Positions 11,101 to 19,699 of a stretch of DNA of 53,555 bases are shown here, in pieces. Position numbers and translations under genes: made by a program. Source of the DNA: Clostridia bacterium (GTDB lineage: Bacteria; Bacillota; Clostridia; TANB77; CAG-508); the NCBI GenBank assembly GCA_017511265.1, contig JAFWKV010000038.1:1-53555 (forward strand), given 5' to 3'. The stretch's first letter is position 1. The number at the start of each line of letters is the position of its first letter. The notes below the pieces were generated by a model. That model did not search any database. It was given only the letters and a program-made list of their open reading frames with translations, and was not told where the DNA came from.

Positions 11101-12731
11101 GAATATATATTTTTTTCTTCATTTGTATCTGTATTTGTTCTATAGCCTATTTCTTCATATAAATATTGAGATATTTCATTTATATCATCATAATTATCAG
11201 CAAAAAATCTTATTTGTTTTTCATTATCCCATATATGTGGTAACATTTTAACAAATTGCCATTCTTTTGAATTTTTATTGCTTAATAAGAAAACAAGTTT
11301 TAATTCTTCATAGCTGTGTAGTGTAACTAATTGAAGAATAATATTTTTCATATACTTGATTACAAAATCATTATCATTTGTAACAATTGCTGATATAGGA
11401 TTTTCTATCAAAGACATTGTAACAGGTGCATTATCTATTTCTCTAGAATATTCTAATAATTTATTTAAAAGTTCAGTTAAATTATCTTCTTCCAACGAAA
11501 ACTTTTCTGCAGGATATGACATATCTATTTGTGTTGGAGCTTCTCCTATTCCTAATCTTATTTGAAGGAAGTCTTCATCATCAATTTTTCTCTCCCATAA
11601 TCTAGGTGATTTTTCTGCAATTACATTTGCACATTCACTAGCAGATAAATATGTTTCATACATAATCTTTTTTTGTTTGCTTTTTATACTTTTTATTTGA
11701 TTATACTTTGCTTTTAAATATTGTCTATATTTTTTTTGTCTATTAGCTTCGTTCTTTTTTTCCATCCTTTTTTCCCATTTTTCTTCTATAATAGGAAAAA
11801 TAAACATTCCCATAAGCATTGCTATTGACATAGTAAGACCTAAGACAATATCTAACACACTTGCAGTTCCAGAAGCAATATCTTGTATTACTGAAACAAA
11901 TGATGAAAGCATCATTGTTCCCATAAATAAAGACCCACCAATTCTGATAAACATTGGCATTTTTCCACTATTTTGTGGTGAAGGTGGTTCATCTATTTGA
12001 ACTTTTTCTTCTATAATTGTTGGTACCATCCTTGGTGATTTAGAATAGTATTCCTTTACATTATTTTCACTTTCATCATTTTGCTCTATAAAATTCGATT
12101 TTTTTAATTTTACTTTTTTAATTTTACTTAATGCAAATTGTTCGTTATTTATTTTAATGTTATTGTCTGGATTATTTATATATATGCTGTCTTTTATCAT
12201 AATTATTTTTAATCCCATTATATATATAACATCACCATTAAATATATTTTTGGTATTATCATATACAGGAAAATTATTAACATATATACCATATTGTGTG
12301 TCATAGTTTTCTAAAATCCACTTACCCTTAAATTTTACTATTCTTGCATGAATATCTTTGATAAAAGGGTTATTATAAACTATGCTATTATTACTATTTT
12401 TACCAATAGTAATTTCATTTGTTTTTATTATATCCATGTGTACAAAAGAATTATCATAATCTGGCATACATACCAAAATATATATATCTTTTTTTATATT
12501 ATTTATACAAATTGGATATATTTTATTTTCCTCAAGCTTAATTCTAGAAATAGTTTGAGAATTATAATCAAGTAATTGAGAATATGTGCTACTTATTGCT
12601 TCATAGTTTTCTTTATTTATTTTTATATTAACTATCTTTTTCCCATTATCTTCAATCCAGTAGTTGTCTACTATATTTTTCGGTAACTCCCTATTTATAA
12701 GGTGTTTTTTCCCTATTAGCGCAATTCGCAT
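8193..12731 (-). CDS. essC: Type VII secretion motor ATPase, EssC/YukB family
   Basis: Membrane-anchored FtsK/SpoIIIE-type ATPase of 1512 aa, the usual EssC size. Order: an N-terminal region with FHA-like folds (about residues 90-190, e.g. ITIGKNSNNSIVYNNPFIKD and HARIV); two transmembrane segments around 260-313; then tandem ATPase domains. The first has a full Walker A (GSTGSGKSEF, about 708-717) and Walker B (LFIICDEFAEL, about 832). The second has a degenerate Walker A (NAESGKETL, about 1057), and the third lacks a recognisable one. This matches EssC, where domain 1 is the catalytic motor and the later ones bind substrate. It is 29 bases downstream of the WG-repeat gene. Confidence 0.95.
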   Translation of the reverse strand: MRIALIGKKHLINRELPKNIVDNYWIEDNGKKIVNIKINKENYEAISSTYSQLLDYNSQTISRIKLEENKIYPICINNIKKDIYILVCMPDYDNSFVHMDIIKTNEITIGKNSNNSIVYNNPFIKDIHARIVKFKGKWILENYDTQYGIYVNNFPVYDNTKNIFNGDVIYIMGLKIIMIKDSIYINNPDNNIKINNEQFALSKIKKVKLKKSNFIEQNDESENNVKEYYSKSPRMVPTIIEEKVQIDEPPSPQNSGKMPMFIRIGGSLFMGTMMLSSFVSVIQDIASGTASVLDIVLGLTMSIAMLMGMFIFPIIEEKWEKRMEKKNEANRQKKYRQYLKAKYNQIKSIKSKQKKIMYETYLSASECANVIAEKSPRLWERKIDDEDFLQIRLGIGEAPTQIDMSYPAEKFSLEEDNLTELLNKLLEYSREIDNAPVTMSLIENPISAIVTNDNDFVIKYMKNIILQLVTLHSYEELKLVFLLSNKNSKEWQFVKMLPHIWDNEKQIRFFADNYDDINEISQYLYEEIGYRTNTDTNEEKNIYSPYYLIITDDYKKIEDISFINEFSKNSTDKGMSLICITEDVFQLPDRCRTFIDIRKKANGILYEGGLSDISQTQFKIEPQSAIYFEKIAQNLSNTHIRIKNNGVTSLPDSFTFLEMYDVGKIEQLDIIGRWRRHDATLSLKAPIGIDSNGMIISLDAHEKYHGPHGLIAGSTGSGKSEFIITYILSLALNYHPDDVNFLLIDYKGGGLAGAFQKNDYKLPHLVGTITNIDTNGLHRSLTSIQSELRRRQVLFNKARNMTNEGTIDIYKYQKLYHDGVINIPIPHLFIICDEFAELKQQQEDFMDELMSVSRIGRSLGVHLILATQKPAGIVNDQIRSNSKFSICLKVQDTADSSDVIGKPDAAYLKNPGQFYMQVGVAEYFAIGQSGWAGAPYIPAETTNKKIDTSIEFISDIGIPIKRIDDNLQVVAEAKEDQLTTLVKYINEIAQEENIETDNLWLENIPNDIYIKDLRKKYNLKNKKNSINVVIGEYDDPSNQRQDLVTIDFMKKDNIVIYGNAESGKETLLSTMIYDLITNYTTEQVQLYILDFGSEALKIYNNSNHVGDTVFAGEDDKIQKFFEMIDKELKNRKEILSDYNGDYNLYIAQGNIMPMLIVVINSYESFNEISEERYEDMFSTLTRDGTKCGIVFVISVTASTDLRYRLAQNFGEKFALLLNNEDEYISIFDKKPPIKPIHIFGRGLVNINDNILEFQTAKICEHSEYNTHIKNAIEATNSKNPIVATSIPTLPKLLKIQDLSQYLTDITEVPIGMIKANLNIYTYDFVQNSITIVVSKNMNDAIEYANNIINIAKKIKNVNILSFDPEKVKGSLQKELISFVEKIENAYNGDEEQFTLCLIIGLNKIIASGIFEDEDLNTLFSFADENDNNNLAFIIVENPNFLNDYNYDSWYSEHIKENCGIWVGSGVENQSLISTNFNIDGLENDCGRSFGYIILDGDATLVKLLGMKEEGDE

Positions 12732-12760
12732 TTTTTTATTCCTTTCATTTGTATCTTTTG

Positions 12761-14494
12761 TTATTCTTTACTATAATATGAATTTCCATATCCATTATCA
12801 ATTTTAATATATTCATCTATAAAATCAACTTTGCTTTGATTTTCGCTTGCTTCATATTTAGGTTCAATAATAATTTTTCCTTCTGAATCAATTGCTCCCC
12901 ATTTTCCATCTCTTTTTACAGAAGCATATCCATAATTGTTAAATTCATTAACCAATTCATATTCATAATTAACTTTAATATTTCCATTTGAATCAACAAA
13001 TCCCCATTTTCCATCTTGAGTTGCAGCAAATAATTTATTATTTGGGAATAATTGTGAACTTTTTATTGTTTCTCCATCTTTATTAAAATATTTTATTTCA
13101 CTATCTGAAGATACTTTTATATATTCATCTTGATTCTCTATTACAGCATTTGCCATTTCACATATTTTTTTCATATCTTTAGAATATAGTTCTGTAACAT
13201 TAGTTTCTGAAGAAAATGTTTGTATTATGTCTTTTCCTTTAACCTTTTGAACTAAATCATATTTTAATTCTATTACATTTTTTTCATTACTATCTATTAT
13301 TCCCAATTTTCCGTTTAAATCACATACTATAAAATAATCTCCAAATGCATATTCTATATATAGATATTCTGATTTTATAACTTGTTTTTCATTTGCTCCT
13401 ATAACTCCATAATAATTGCCATTTTCTTTTGACATGATTGTTATTTTATAGTTTTCATTTGCTGTTGGCATTACTGTTTTATCAAAATCAATATTAACCT
13501 TTTCTCCTTTTGAATTATATACTGATTTTAAATTATTCTTTTCAACATAAATATTTTCACCTTTTGCTTGTACATTTGTATTTTCAATTGGTATTATGAT
13601 TTTTCCTGATAAATCAGCTACACCAAAATTTTTATTTTTTTGTAGTATAAAAATATTAGTTGTTTGATCATAATCAATGTCTTGATATTCGTTATTTAAA
13701 ATGTCTTTTTGATTTTTTATTATACCATATTGCCCATTTTTTGCTGCAATTAAATATACATCACCATTATTAGAAAGTTCTGTTACTCTAGATATGTCAT
13801 TATATTCTAATTTAATTTTTAGTTTTCCTTTATAGTCTACATATCCATATTTGTAACCATTTTCGTTTTTTTCACCAACTATATATCCTGATTTTTTATA
13901 TCCGTTTTCTTCACTGTAATAGCTATCTCCAATTATTGTGTTGTATTCTGGTTTTACTAGTATTGTTCCTTTTATGTTGGCTGCTCCAACTTTTCCGTTT
14001 TTTTCGATTTGAAGTTGTCCTTCTATATTTGGAAATCCCTGTATACTATCATATTCTGTTTCAAGTAGCTTTTTACCTGTCATATCTATAATTCCATATT
14101 TTCCATTTTTTTCTGACTGTAATATGCTTTTTTCATATGGTATATTTGATGCTACATTTTTTAGTTCTATGGCTCTTACTGAATTATATTCTGCAAATAA
14201 TTGCTGTTTATTAGAATTCATTGCTATGCTTTTTTCATTGTTGTAACATATAAAAATGTCTTTTGATGGATTTGGTATTTCTATTTTATCATATTCTGTA
14301 TTTATAATTGTTTTTCCTGCTGAATCTATTACTCCATATTTTTCATTTTCTTTTGCAACAAAATATTTGTATTCAGACACTTGTTCAATTTGATAGTCTC
14401 TTTTATCTGATTCAATTTTATTAAATATAAAGTATCCTATACCTGCAATTAGAATTATTATAATTAATAGTATAAAGATTATTTTTTTACTCAT
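12761..14494 (-). CDS. Membrane-anchored WG-repeat protein
   Basis: Protein of 577 aa with an N-terminal membrane segment (about 4-24) and then at least ten WG-type repeats of about 45 residues across the extracellular part (patterns such as KYGVIDSAGKTII, KWGFVDSNGNIKV, KWGAIDSEGKII). WG repeats form beta-propeller-like scaffolds. It is the first gene of the type VII operon, with its own strong promoter upstream, so it may be an extracellular or envelope component. The repeats show the family but not a partner. Confidence 0.85.
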   Translation of the reverse strand: MSKKIIFILLIIIILIAGIGYFIFNKIESDKRDYQIEQVSEYKYFVAKENEKYGVIDSAGKTIINTEYDKIEIPNPSKDIFICYNNEKSIAMNSNKQQLFAEYNSVRAIELKNVASNIPYEKSILQSEKNGKYGIIDMTGKKLLETEYDSIQGFPNIEGQLQIEKNGKVGAANIKGTILVKPEYNTIIGDSYYSEENGYKKSGYIVGEKNENGYKYGYVDYKGKLKIKLEYNDISRVTELSNNGDVYLIAAKNGQYGIIKNQKDILNNEYQDIDYDQTTNIFILQKNKNFGVADLSGKIIIPIENTNVQAKGENIYVEKNNLKSVYNSKGEKVNIDFDKTVMPTANENYKITIMSKENGNYYGVIGANEKQVIKSEYLYIEYAFGDYFIVCDLNGKLGIIDSNEKNVIELKYDLVQKVKGKDIIQTFSSETNVTELYSKDMKKICEMANAVIENQDEYIKVSSDSEIKYFNKDGETIKSSQLFPNNKLFAATQDGKWGFVDSNGNIKVNYEYELVNEFNNYGYASVKRDGKWGAIDSEGKIIIEPKYEASENQSKVDFIDEYIKIDNGYGNSYYSKE

Positions 14495-14527
14495 ATATAC
14501 TCCTTCTTCCCTTTATAGTATATATGT

Positions 14528-14556
14528 ATTATATAATTTAAGCCTTGTCTTGTCAA
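14528..14556 (-). promoter_or_regulatory. Sigma-A promoter of the type VII locus
   Basis: On the minus strand TTGACA (14551-14556), a 17-base spacer and TATAAT (14528-14533): a consensus vegetative promoter just after the stop of the surface-protein gene and about 35 bases before the WG-repeat gene. It separates the two transcription units. Confidence 0.8.
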
Positions 14557-14565
14557 CGCTACAAA

Positions 14566-15594
14566 TTACATTCCTGTTACTGGTAATATTTTTACTTCTT
14601 CAGTTATTTCTTTTTGAATTTTTGGTGTCTCTGGAGTTTTGGGTTTTTCTGGCTCTTTGGGCTTTTCAATTTTAGTGTATGTATCTGTATATTTATTTGT
14701 AGCATCTTCAAACATATATGCAGTTAAAGCATAATTTTGCCAATCCGCACTTGGAGAAGCTCCGTATAATACTGGTTTTGTTTTTACTTCTGTTTTTATG
14801 TTTAGAGTAAATTTTCCATCTTCAGTTAGTTTTTCTTTTGGTAACATTATTTTAAAATTTTCTTTTTCTGAAAATTTACTTGTTTCTGTTCCATCTAATT
14901 TTGTTATTTTACTACCTTCAGGCAAAGTTCCTTTTACTTCTATTTCATAATCAAGATGTTTTACATCTGATTTTACAGAATATATTTTTGATATGTATTT
15001 GTTATCTTTTTCATCATCTGTCCAATTTTTACTTTCTGCTTTTATTTCAACATTATTGGTATTAATTGTTTCTGTTGAATTTTGTGCATCTGATACTATT
15101 TTCTTTAGTGCATTTAGTGTTCTTTCTCCCGCTTCTCCTATTGCTTCATAATCATCTGGCTCATTTTCATACAAATAGCAATATACTGCTTGTTTCGTTG
15201 CAGTAAAGGCTTCATCTGTGTCTGCAACTCCTAATTCTTCTAAACTTTTATATGGATAACCATTTATAACTGTTCTCCATAGTCCTAAATCATTTATTCT
15301 TGTTGTTGTAGATACTGTATATTCTAATTCATCTGTTACTCCTGGTAATGGCTTGTCCAAACAATAGGCTGGATAATTTATTCCATTATCCCCATAATAT
15401 TCAACATATGTAGTTTTAACGATTACTCCTTTGTATTTTAATAATTGTTCACACATTCCTCCATAGTGTAAATCTATTTGTGAAATTTGTTCTAAATTTG
15501 TTGCTTTAACGCTATTTAAAATAACTATATTATTCATTATTATTGTTACTGCTATTATTAATAGTGCAGTTATAAGTTTTAATTTTAGTTTCAA
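14566..15594 (-). CDS. Thioester-domain surface protein with C-terminal LPVTG
   Basis: Exported protein of 342 aa: signal peptide at 1-31, then a Cys-Gln thioester-type adhesin domain. The candidate bond partners are the cysteine in YPAYCLD and the glutamine in FTATKQAVYCYL (TQxA-like motif). A beta-rich stalk follows, then a Pro/Lys/Glu spacer and LPVTGM at the very end. Such domains bind host or matrix amines covalently. The LPXTG motif is normal for sortase, but the usual hydrophobic segment and basic tail are missing because the stop follows directly. The sortase gene is immediately upstream (2 bases between), which supports a substrate-enzyme pair. Confidence 0.8.
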   Translation of the reverse strand: MKLKLKLITALLIIAVTIIMNNIVILNSVKATNLEQISQIDLHYGGMCEQLLKYKGVIVKTTYVEYYGDNGINYPAYCLDKPLPGVTDELEYTVSTTTRINDLGLWRTVINGYPYKSLEELGVADTDEAFTATKQAVYCYLYENEPDDYEAIGEAGERTLNALKKIVSDAQNSTETINTNNVEIKAESKNWTDDEKDNKYISKIYSVKSDVKHLDYEIEVKGTLPEGSKITKLDGTETSKFSEKENFKIMLPKEKLTEDGKFTLNIKTEVKTKPVLYGASPSADWQNYALTAYMFEDATNKYTDTYTKIEKPKEPEKPKTPETPKIQKEITEEVKILPVTGM

Positions 15595-15596
15595 TA

Positions 15597-16232
15597 TTAT
15601 TCCTCACTTTCTATTTTTTCTACTCCTTGTATACATCTTCTATACTGTGGTTCATTTTCTACACATGTAATTAATGTAATTCTGTTATCTTCTGTATTTT
15701 TTAAATATTCCCAATTTGTATTTTCAATTATTTCATGTTTTTTTACTTCATATACCATAGTAAAATCTTTATGCTTATATATAATTTCACTTCCTTCTTT
15801 TAATTTTTTTAAGTCTTGAAAATAGTTTACTGGATATCCTCTATTATGTGCTGCAAGTCCTATATTTCCATATTCAACTTTAGTTTCGTCAAAATGTCCC
15901 ACATATTTGTCCATAACTTCCTTTGATGTTCCTTCACTAATTTCTGCTATTAAATTAATTTCTGGAATTTCTATAGTCCAATTTGCATCTGTATTTTCTG
16001 TCTTTTCTTCTATATTTTCTGTTTTGCTTTCGGATTTATCTTTATTAATTTCACTTTTTTTGTTTTCTTCTTTTATGCTCATTTGTTCAAGTTTTGGTGA
16101 ATTAATATTTACTTGAAATTTTAATTTATTGTTATTTAATATAACAACATATAAACCATTAACAAGACAGAACATAATTACTGAGATTACTATGGTTAAT
16201 AAATTAATATTCCTTGCAGTTGGTTTAACCAT
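15597..16232 (-). CDS. Sortase (class D-like)
   Basis: Transpeptidase of 211 aa anchored by an N-terminal membrane segment (about 10-32) with a charged Lys/Glu linker. The catalytic set is visible: His in AAHNRG (about 123), Cys in TLITCVEN (about 189) and Arg in YRRC (about 198). It starts inside the last codons of the SpoIVFB gene (8-base overlap) and is followed at once by the LPVTG protein, its likely substrate. Sorting class is judged from size and motif spacing only. Confidence 0.9.
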   Translation of the reverse strand: MVKPTARNINLLTIVISVIMFCLVNGLYVVILNNNKLKFQVNINSPKLEQMSIKEENKKSEINKDKSESKTENIEEKTENTDANWTIEIPEINLIAEISEGTSKEVMDKYVGHFDETKVEYGNIGLAAHNRGYPVNYFQDLKKLKEGSEIIYKHKDFTMVYEVKKHEIIENTNWEYLKNTEDNRITLITCVENEPQYRRCIQGVEKIESEE

Positions 16233-16872
16233 CCACTAAATTCACTCCAATCTTTTCAAATAATTTATATCGTCTGTTTTCGCAAATTACTAACCACCAT
16301 AAAAACAATATGGCAATAAAAATTGCAACATTTTTAAAATAATAAACACCTATACTACCTAAGAAAGTAATAATTATCATCATAATATTTGCTGTTTTAT
16401 TTGTAATAACTTTAGCTTTTCTTATACCGAAAAAAATATGTATTAAACTTTTTAGAACTCTCCCTCCATCTAAGGGATATATTGGTAATAAATTAAAAGT
16501 CATTATTAATATGTTTGCATATATAGCTATTTCCTTTTTTATGAATTGCATATCAAATAGTAAAAATGCTAAAATTATTATTAAATTTGTAATCGGTCCA
16601 CTTATTGCTATTATTAATTTTTTTAATTCTAATAAATTTGCTTTGCCAATTTTTTTATTATAGTCTTTTGTATAAAGTTTGAACGAAATCGAAACTCCAA
16701 ATGGCATCACTTCTATTTTATTAGGCTTCATTCCAAGTAATATTCCTGATAATAGATGTCCAAATTCATGTATTATACAAAAGATCATTATCAAAGCATA
16801 TATTTCTATTTGTCTTGTGAAATAAAATAAAAGTATAAAAATAAAAATTTTTAAGTCTATTCTAAATCTCAT
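16225..16872 (-). CDS. spoIVFB: Site-2 metalloprotease, SpoIVFB-like
   Basis: Polytopic membrane zinc protease of 215 aa. It has HEFGH (about residues 35-39) and the third-ligand motif PLDGGR (about 136-141) in the M50 pattern. SpoIVFB cleaves pro-sigma-K in the mother cell during sporulation. The identification rests on the M50B fold and on its place directly after an M23-domain SpoIVFA-like gene (15-base gap), the order of spoIVFA-spoIVFB in bacilli and clostridia. No pro-sigma-K gene is in the window. Confidence 0.85.
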   Translation of the reverse strand: MRFRIDLKIFIFILLFYFTRQIEIYALIMIFCIIHEFGHLLSGILLGMKPNKIEVMPFGVSISFKLYTKDYNKKIGKANLLELKKLIIAISGPITNLIIILAFLLFDMQFIKKEIAIYANILIMTFNLLPIYPLDGGRVLKSLIHIFFGIRKAKVITNKTANIMMIIITFLGSIGVYYFKNVAIFIAILFLWWLVICENRRYKLFEKIGVNLVDG

Positions 16873-16887
16873 TTATAAATCTCTTTT

Positions 16888-17740
16888 CTATATATTTAGT
16901 ATTAGCTGTGGATCAACTAATCTATCTTCTTTTCTTATTTCAAAATGTAAGTGTGGACCTGTTGAATTTCCTGTAGAACCTACTTCTGCTATTTCTTGTC
17001 CTTGTTTTATATCTTCTCCTTGATTTACATTAAGTTTGTCGCAGTGTGCATATATTATAATTACATCATTAATCTGTACTTTTAGGTGATTTCCGATAGT
17101 CTCCTTCATTTGAAGCTAAAATTACATTTCCATCTGTTGCTGAGAATATTTTGGTTCCTTTAACATTTGCTATATCAATTCCTGTATGAAATTTAGGTAC
17201 TGTATTTGTAGTCGGATTTCTCCATCCAAAGCTTGATGTAATTGTACCTTCAATTGGATTTATAAAATTGATAGTTTGTTTTATATTTATTGCGTCTTGT
17301 TCCATTTGTGAGAGTTCATTGTTTTGTTGTTGCTCTTCTTGTGTATTTTCTTCAGCACCTCCTATTCCTTCCTGGTTTGTTTCTTCATTATTATTTTCTT
17401 CTGTATTATTAGTATTATCGTCTGTTTTCTCTTCATTTTTTATGAGTTCCATTCCTTTATTATATATTTCTTTAAAATTAATATCGTAAGATAGTATTTC
17501 ATTTGACTTATTTATAAAGTCTTCTGAAAATATATAATTATTATGTTTTATTAAGTAAAAAATGCTATATATTGCTAAGCATACTATTACTTGAATAAAT
17601 ATTTTTTTCAATAATTTTATATCTTTTTTGTCATTTATATTAACCTTTGTCATTCCAGATTTTTCTTTGTTTTCTCTTCTTCTGTTATATATTTCTTCTG
17701 CTCTTCTAATTTTATCTTCTGTTGACATTACTTTTTCCAT
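16888..17740 (-). CDS. spoIVFA: SpoIVFA-like membrane protein with M23 domain, read through a +1 shift at CGGA
   Basis: Product about 283 aa from the ATG at 17740, which sits 6 bases after the ribosome site GAGGTG. Order: cytoplasmic N-terminus, a membrane segment (about 50-70), an acidic Glu/Asn-rich linker, and a LytM/M23 domain with KFHTGIDIA, YAHCDKL and PHLHFEIR. In frame 0 the domain breaks after EGDY-CGG and stops eight codons later. Omitting one base at CGG gives Gly-Asn-His-Leu and restores the M23 fold to its end. The M23 paralog at 43670 has TAT GGC AAT at the same place, so glycine is expected. Next to SpoIVFB, so a regulator of that protease is likely. Confidence 0.88.
17092..17095 (-). 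other. CGGA quadruplet / +1 frameshift site in spoIVFA
   Basis: Minus strand GAC TAT CGG AAA TCA in frame 0; GAC TAT CGGA AAT CAC when read as a glycine quadruplet. The restored Y-G-N is the conserved turn of M23 domains. Confidence 0.85.
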
Positions 17741-17812
17741 AAAGATCACCTCTTCCTTAGTTTTCTTTTTAATGTATATGTGTGGAAGCTGTGTTTTATG
17801 TGTAATAATATT

Positions 17813-18154
17813 TTATATAAAATTTATAACTAGACTAATTACTAACATTATACTTGTAACAATTGCATATTTTTTTATAATATTATATTTTTGTTTTAGT
17901 TTGTTTTTTTCTTCTGTTATTTTGTTCTTTTTTTCAATTTTGGAAATATAAGATGTTACAAGCATTTCTGCTTCTTTTAAAATGTGTTTATTAGATTCAA
18001 AACTCTTTTTTACTGATTTAATATTTTTATTTTTTTCTAGAACTTCTGCCTTTTTTATCTTATTATTAGGTTTTAATATTACTATAGCTTCATCTACTAT
18101 ATTTGATGGTAAATTTTTTAAAACAACAATATTTTTTAGATTGCTTTTTTCCAT
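17813..18154 (-). CDS. Small tail-anchored protein of unknown function
   Basis: Protein of 113 aa with no recognised domain. It is rich in lysine, has a predicted helical middle (about 35-85) and one hydrophobic C-terminal segment (TSIMLVISLVINFI), so it is probably tail-anchored with its bulk in the cytosol. A good ribosome site (GGAGGTG) precedes the ATG at 18154. It lies between the TasA-like cluster and spoIVFA on the same strand. Confidence 0.65.
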   Translation of the reverse strand: MEKSNLKNIVVLKNLPSNIVDEAIVILKPNNKIKKAEVLEKNKNIKSVKKSFESNKHILKEAEMLVTSYISKIEKKNKITEEKNKLKQKYNIIKKYAIVTSIMLVISLVINFI

Positions 18155-18213
18155 AGTATCACCTCCGAAAGATTATATTTTAATCTTTCCCTAAAATTTT
18201 AAGGCTATACATA

Positions 18214-18579
18214 TTAATCTGTATTTATATTCTGTATATCAATCTCTATTACATTGTCATTTCCTGATGTATCGACTATTTTTACATTTTCTGTGATATT
18301 CTGCTGATATTCTTTTGTCATTGCAAGTTTGTCTTCTGATAGTTGCCATCCTTCTACATTTTCAATTGGTTCACTTAATGTTACTGTAACTATTACGTTT
18401 TCATTTGTTATTTCATTTGTTGAATAGTTTATCATTCCTACTGGTTTTGTTCTATCAATATTTAGTCTTGCAACTATTATGTTACTATCTATTACATATT
18501 TTCCAAATGACTTTGTATTATATAATAATGTAACTAAAAATACAGCTAACACAGTCAATATTATCTTTTTATTTTTCAC
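18214..18579 (-). CDS. Exported Ig-like small protein
   Basis: About 121 aa from the GTG at 18579, which is 6 bases after a perfect AGGAGG; an upstream ATG would overlap the previous gene and has no ribosome site. An N-terminal signal or membrane segment (KKIILTVLAVFLVTLLY) is followed by a beta-rich domain (RTKPVGMINYS, VIVTVTLSEPIENVEGWQLS) like bacterial Ig/camelysin-neighbour proteins. Unknown function; its place in the TasA-like cluster suggests cell-surface or matrix assembly. Confidence 0.65.
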   Translation of the reverse strand: MKNKKIILTVLAVFLVTLLYNTKSFGKYVIDSNIIVARLNIDRTKPVGMINYSTNEITNENVIVTVTLSEPIENVEGWQLSEDKLAMTKEYQQNITENVKIVDTSGNDNVIEIDIQNINTD

Positions 18580-18589
18580 ATCAAACCTC

Positions 18590-19141
18590 CTAATTATCGC
18601 ATAATATATCAATATTAAATCTATAATCTTTTAAATTTATACCATCAAATGTATCCTGCCTATTGCTATTTTGGTCTGTTTCATATTTCCATATCCATTC
18701 TATATTAATTTTTTCTTCTTTGTTTTTATCTAATGTACCTCTTAATCTTTTGCTTAATTGTTCTAATTGTTCAACTTTTTCACTATCATTTTTTATATTA
18801 AATAATAGATTTTGTGGTTTTGCATTATGGCTAGTAAATTGGATTTGATAGTTTCTTTTTGTTGAGCTTTTTAAAATAATTTCAAATTCTCCTTTCATCC
18901 CTGGTGCAATTTTTTCTTCTGTATTTCCTTTCCCATCTAAAGTATTTGATAAACTAATAATTGCTGTTTCTTTTTGTCCTGAGGTTATATCAAAAAAATA
19001 CTGATTTTCTTTAGTGTTTTCGTATAAATTAAATATTAAAATGTTTTCAAATTCGTTAGAATTTTTAAATTTTAGATAACATAGAAGTAATATAATTAGT
19101 ATAGCAATTATGATAAAAATTCCTTTTTTTACTTTTTTCAT
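18590..19141 (-). CDS. TasA/camelysin-like exported protein (paralog 2)
   Basis: About 183 aa from the ATG at 19141. Signal or anchor segment (about 5-23), then a beta-sandwich with motifs shared with the gene at 19700: EKIAPGMKGEFEIIL against GKIAPGTQGSFDIVL, and INIEWIWKYET against LTIEWIWDYET. TasA/camelysin proteins form fibres or surface layers. The shared motifs make the two clear paralogs. Confidence 0.75.
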   Translation of the reverse strand: MKKVKKGIFIIIAILIILLLCYLKFKNSNEFENILIFNLYENTKENQYFFDITSGQKETAIISLSNTLDGKGNTEEKIAPGMKGEFEIILKSSTKRNYQIQFTSHNAKPQNLLFNIKNDSEKVEQLEQLSKRLRGTLDKNKEEKINIEWIWKYETDQNSNRQDTFDGINLKDYRFNIDILCDN

Positions 19142-19154
19142 AATTACCACTGTC

Positions 19155-19646
19155 CTATATTTTTTTCTGTACTGAATGAATTTTTATTTGAACATCTTCT
19201 AATATATCATTTTGTGAATTACTTTTTTCTTTTTTGTAACTCACTTTAAGTCTGTATGTATGTTCTTTTTTTTCTAAATTTTCAATAAAAAAGTCTTCTG
19301 TTTTATTATTTATTAAATTTATTTTTTCATTTTCTCTATATAATTCAAATTCTATACTTTCATCTGTATTTGAAATAATTTCTATGTTATAATTTTGTGG
19401 AATTTCACTTATGCCTTTTTCATTATAATTTTTAACAGTAAAATCGTAATATCCAATATTATTTATCGCACTAATTTTAGCTTCTTCTGTTCCTTTAACT
19501 TCAAGTATTGGGTTTGCTATTTTTGAAGATACATTAAATGATTTTGATATTTCGTATTTTGCTAAGCAAAATCCTGAAAAAAATATAATTAAGGCTATGC
19601 TAAGTGTTATAATGATTTTTATTCTTTTTTTTGATATATTTTTTAT
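19155..19646 (-). CDS. TasA-cluster exported protein, apparent ATA start
   Basis: An open frame of about 163 aa that lacks ATG, GTG or TTG at its beginning. After AAAGGATGTGAG, the first codon at good spacing is ATA (19644-19646), giving KNISKKRIKIIITLSIALIIFF, a typical basic-plus-hydrophobic signal, then AKYEIS and a beta-rich exported domain ending KIHSVQKKI. Codon use and spacing to both neighbours fit a real gene of this operon. Either initiation is at AUA or a point change has weakened the start. Function is unknown; the N-terminus resembles the TasA-like neighbours. Confidence 0.65.
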   Translation of the reverse strand: MKNISKKRIKIIITLSIALIIFFSGFCLAKYEISKSFNVSSKIANPILEVKGTEEAKISAINNIGYYDFTVKNYNEKGISEIPQNYNIEIISNTDESIEFELYRENEKINLINNKTEDFFIENLEKKEHTYRLKVSYKKEKSNSQNDILEDVQIKIHSVQKKI

Positions 19647-19699
19647 ATTCTCACATCCTTTATAAAAAATACATTTTCATATTTTTATAATTTAAAACT

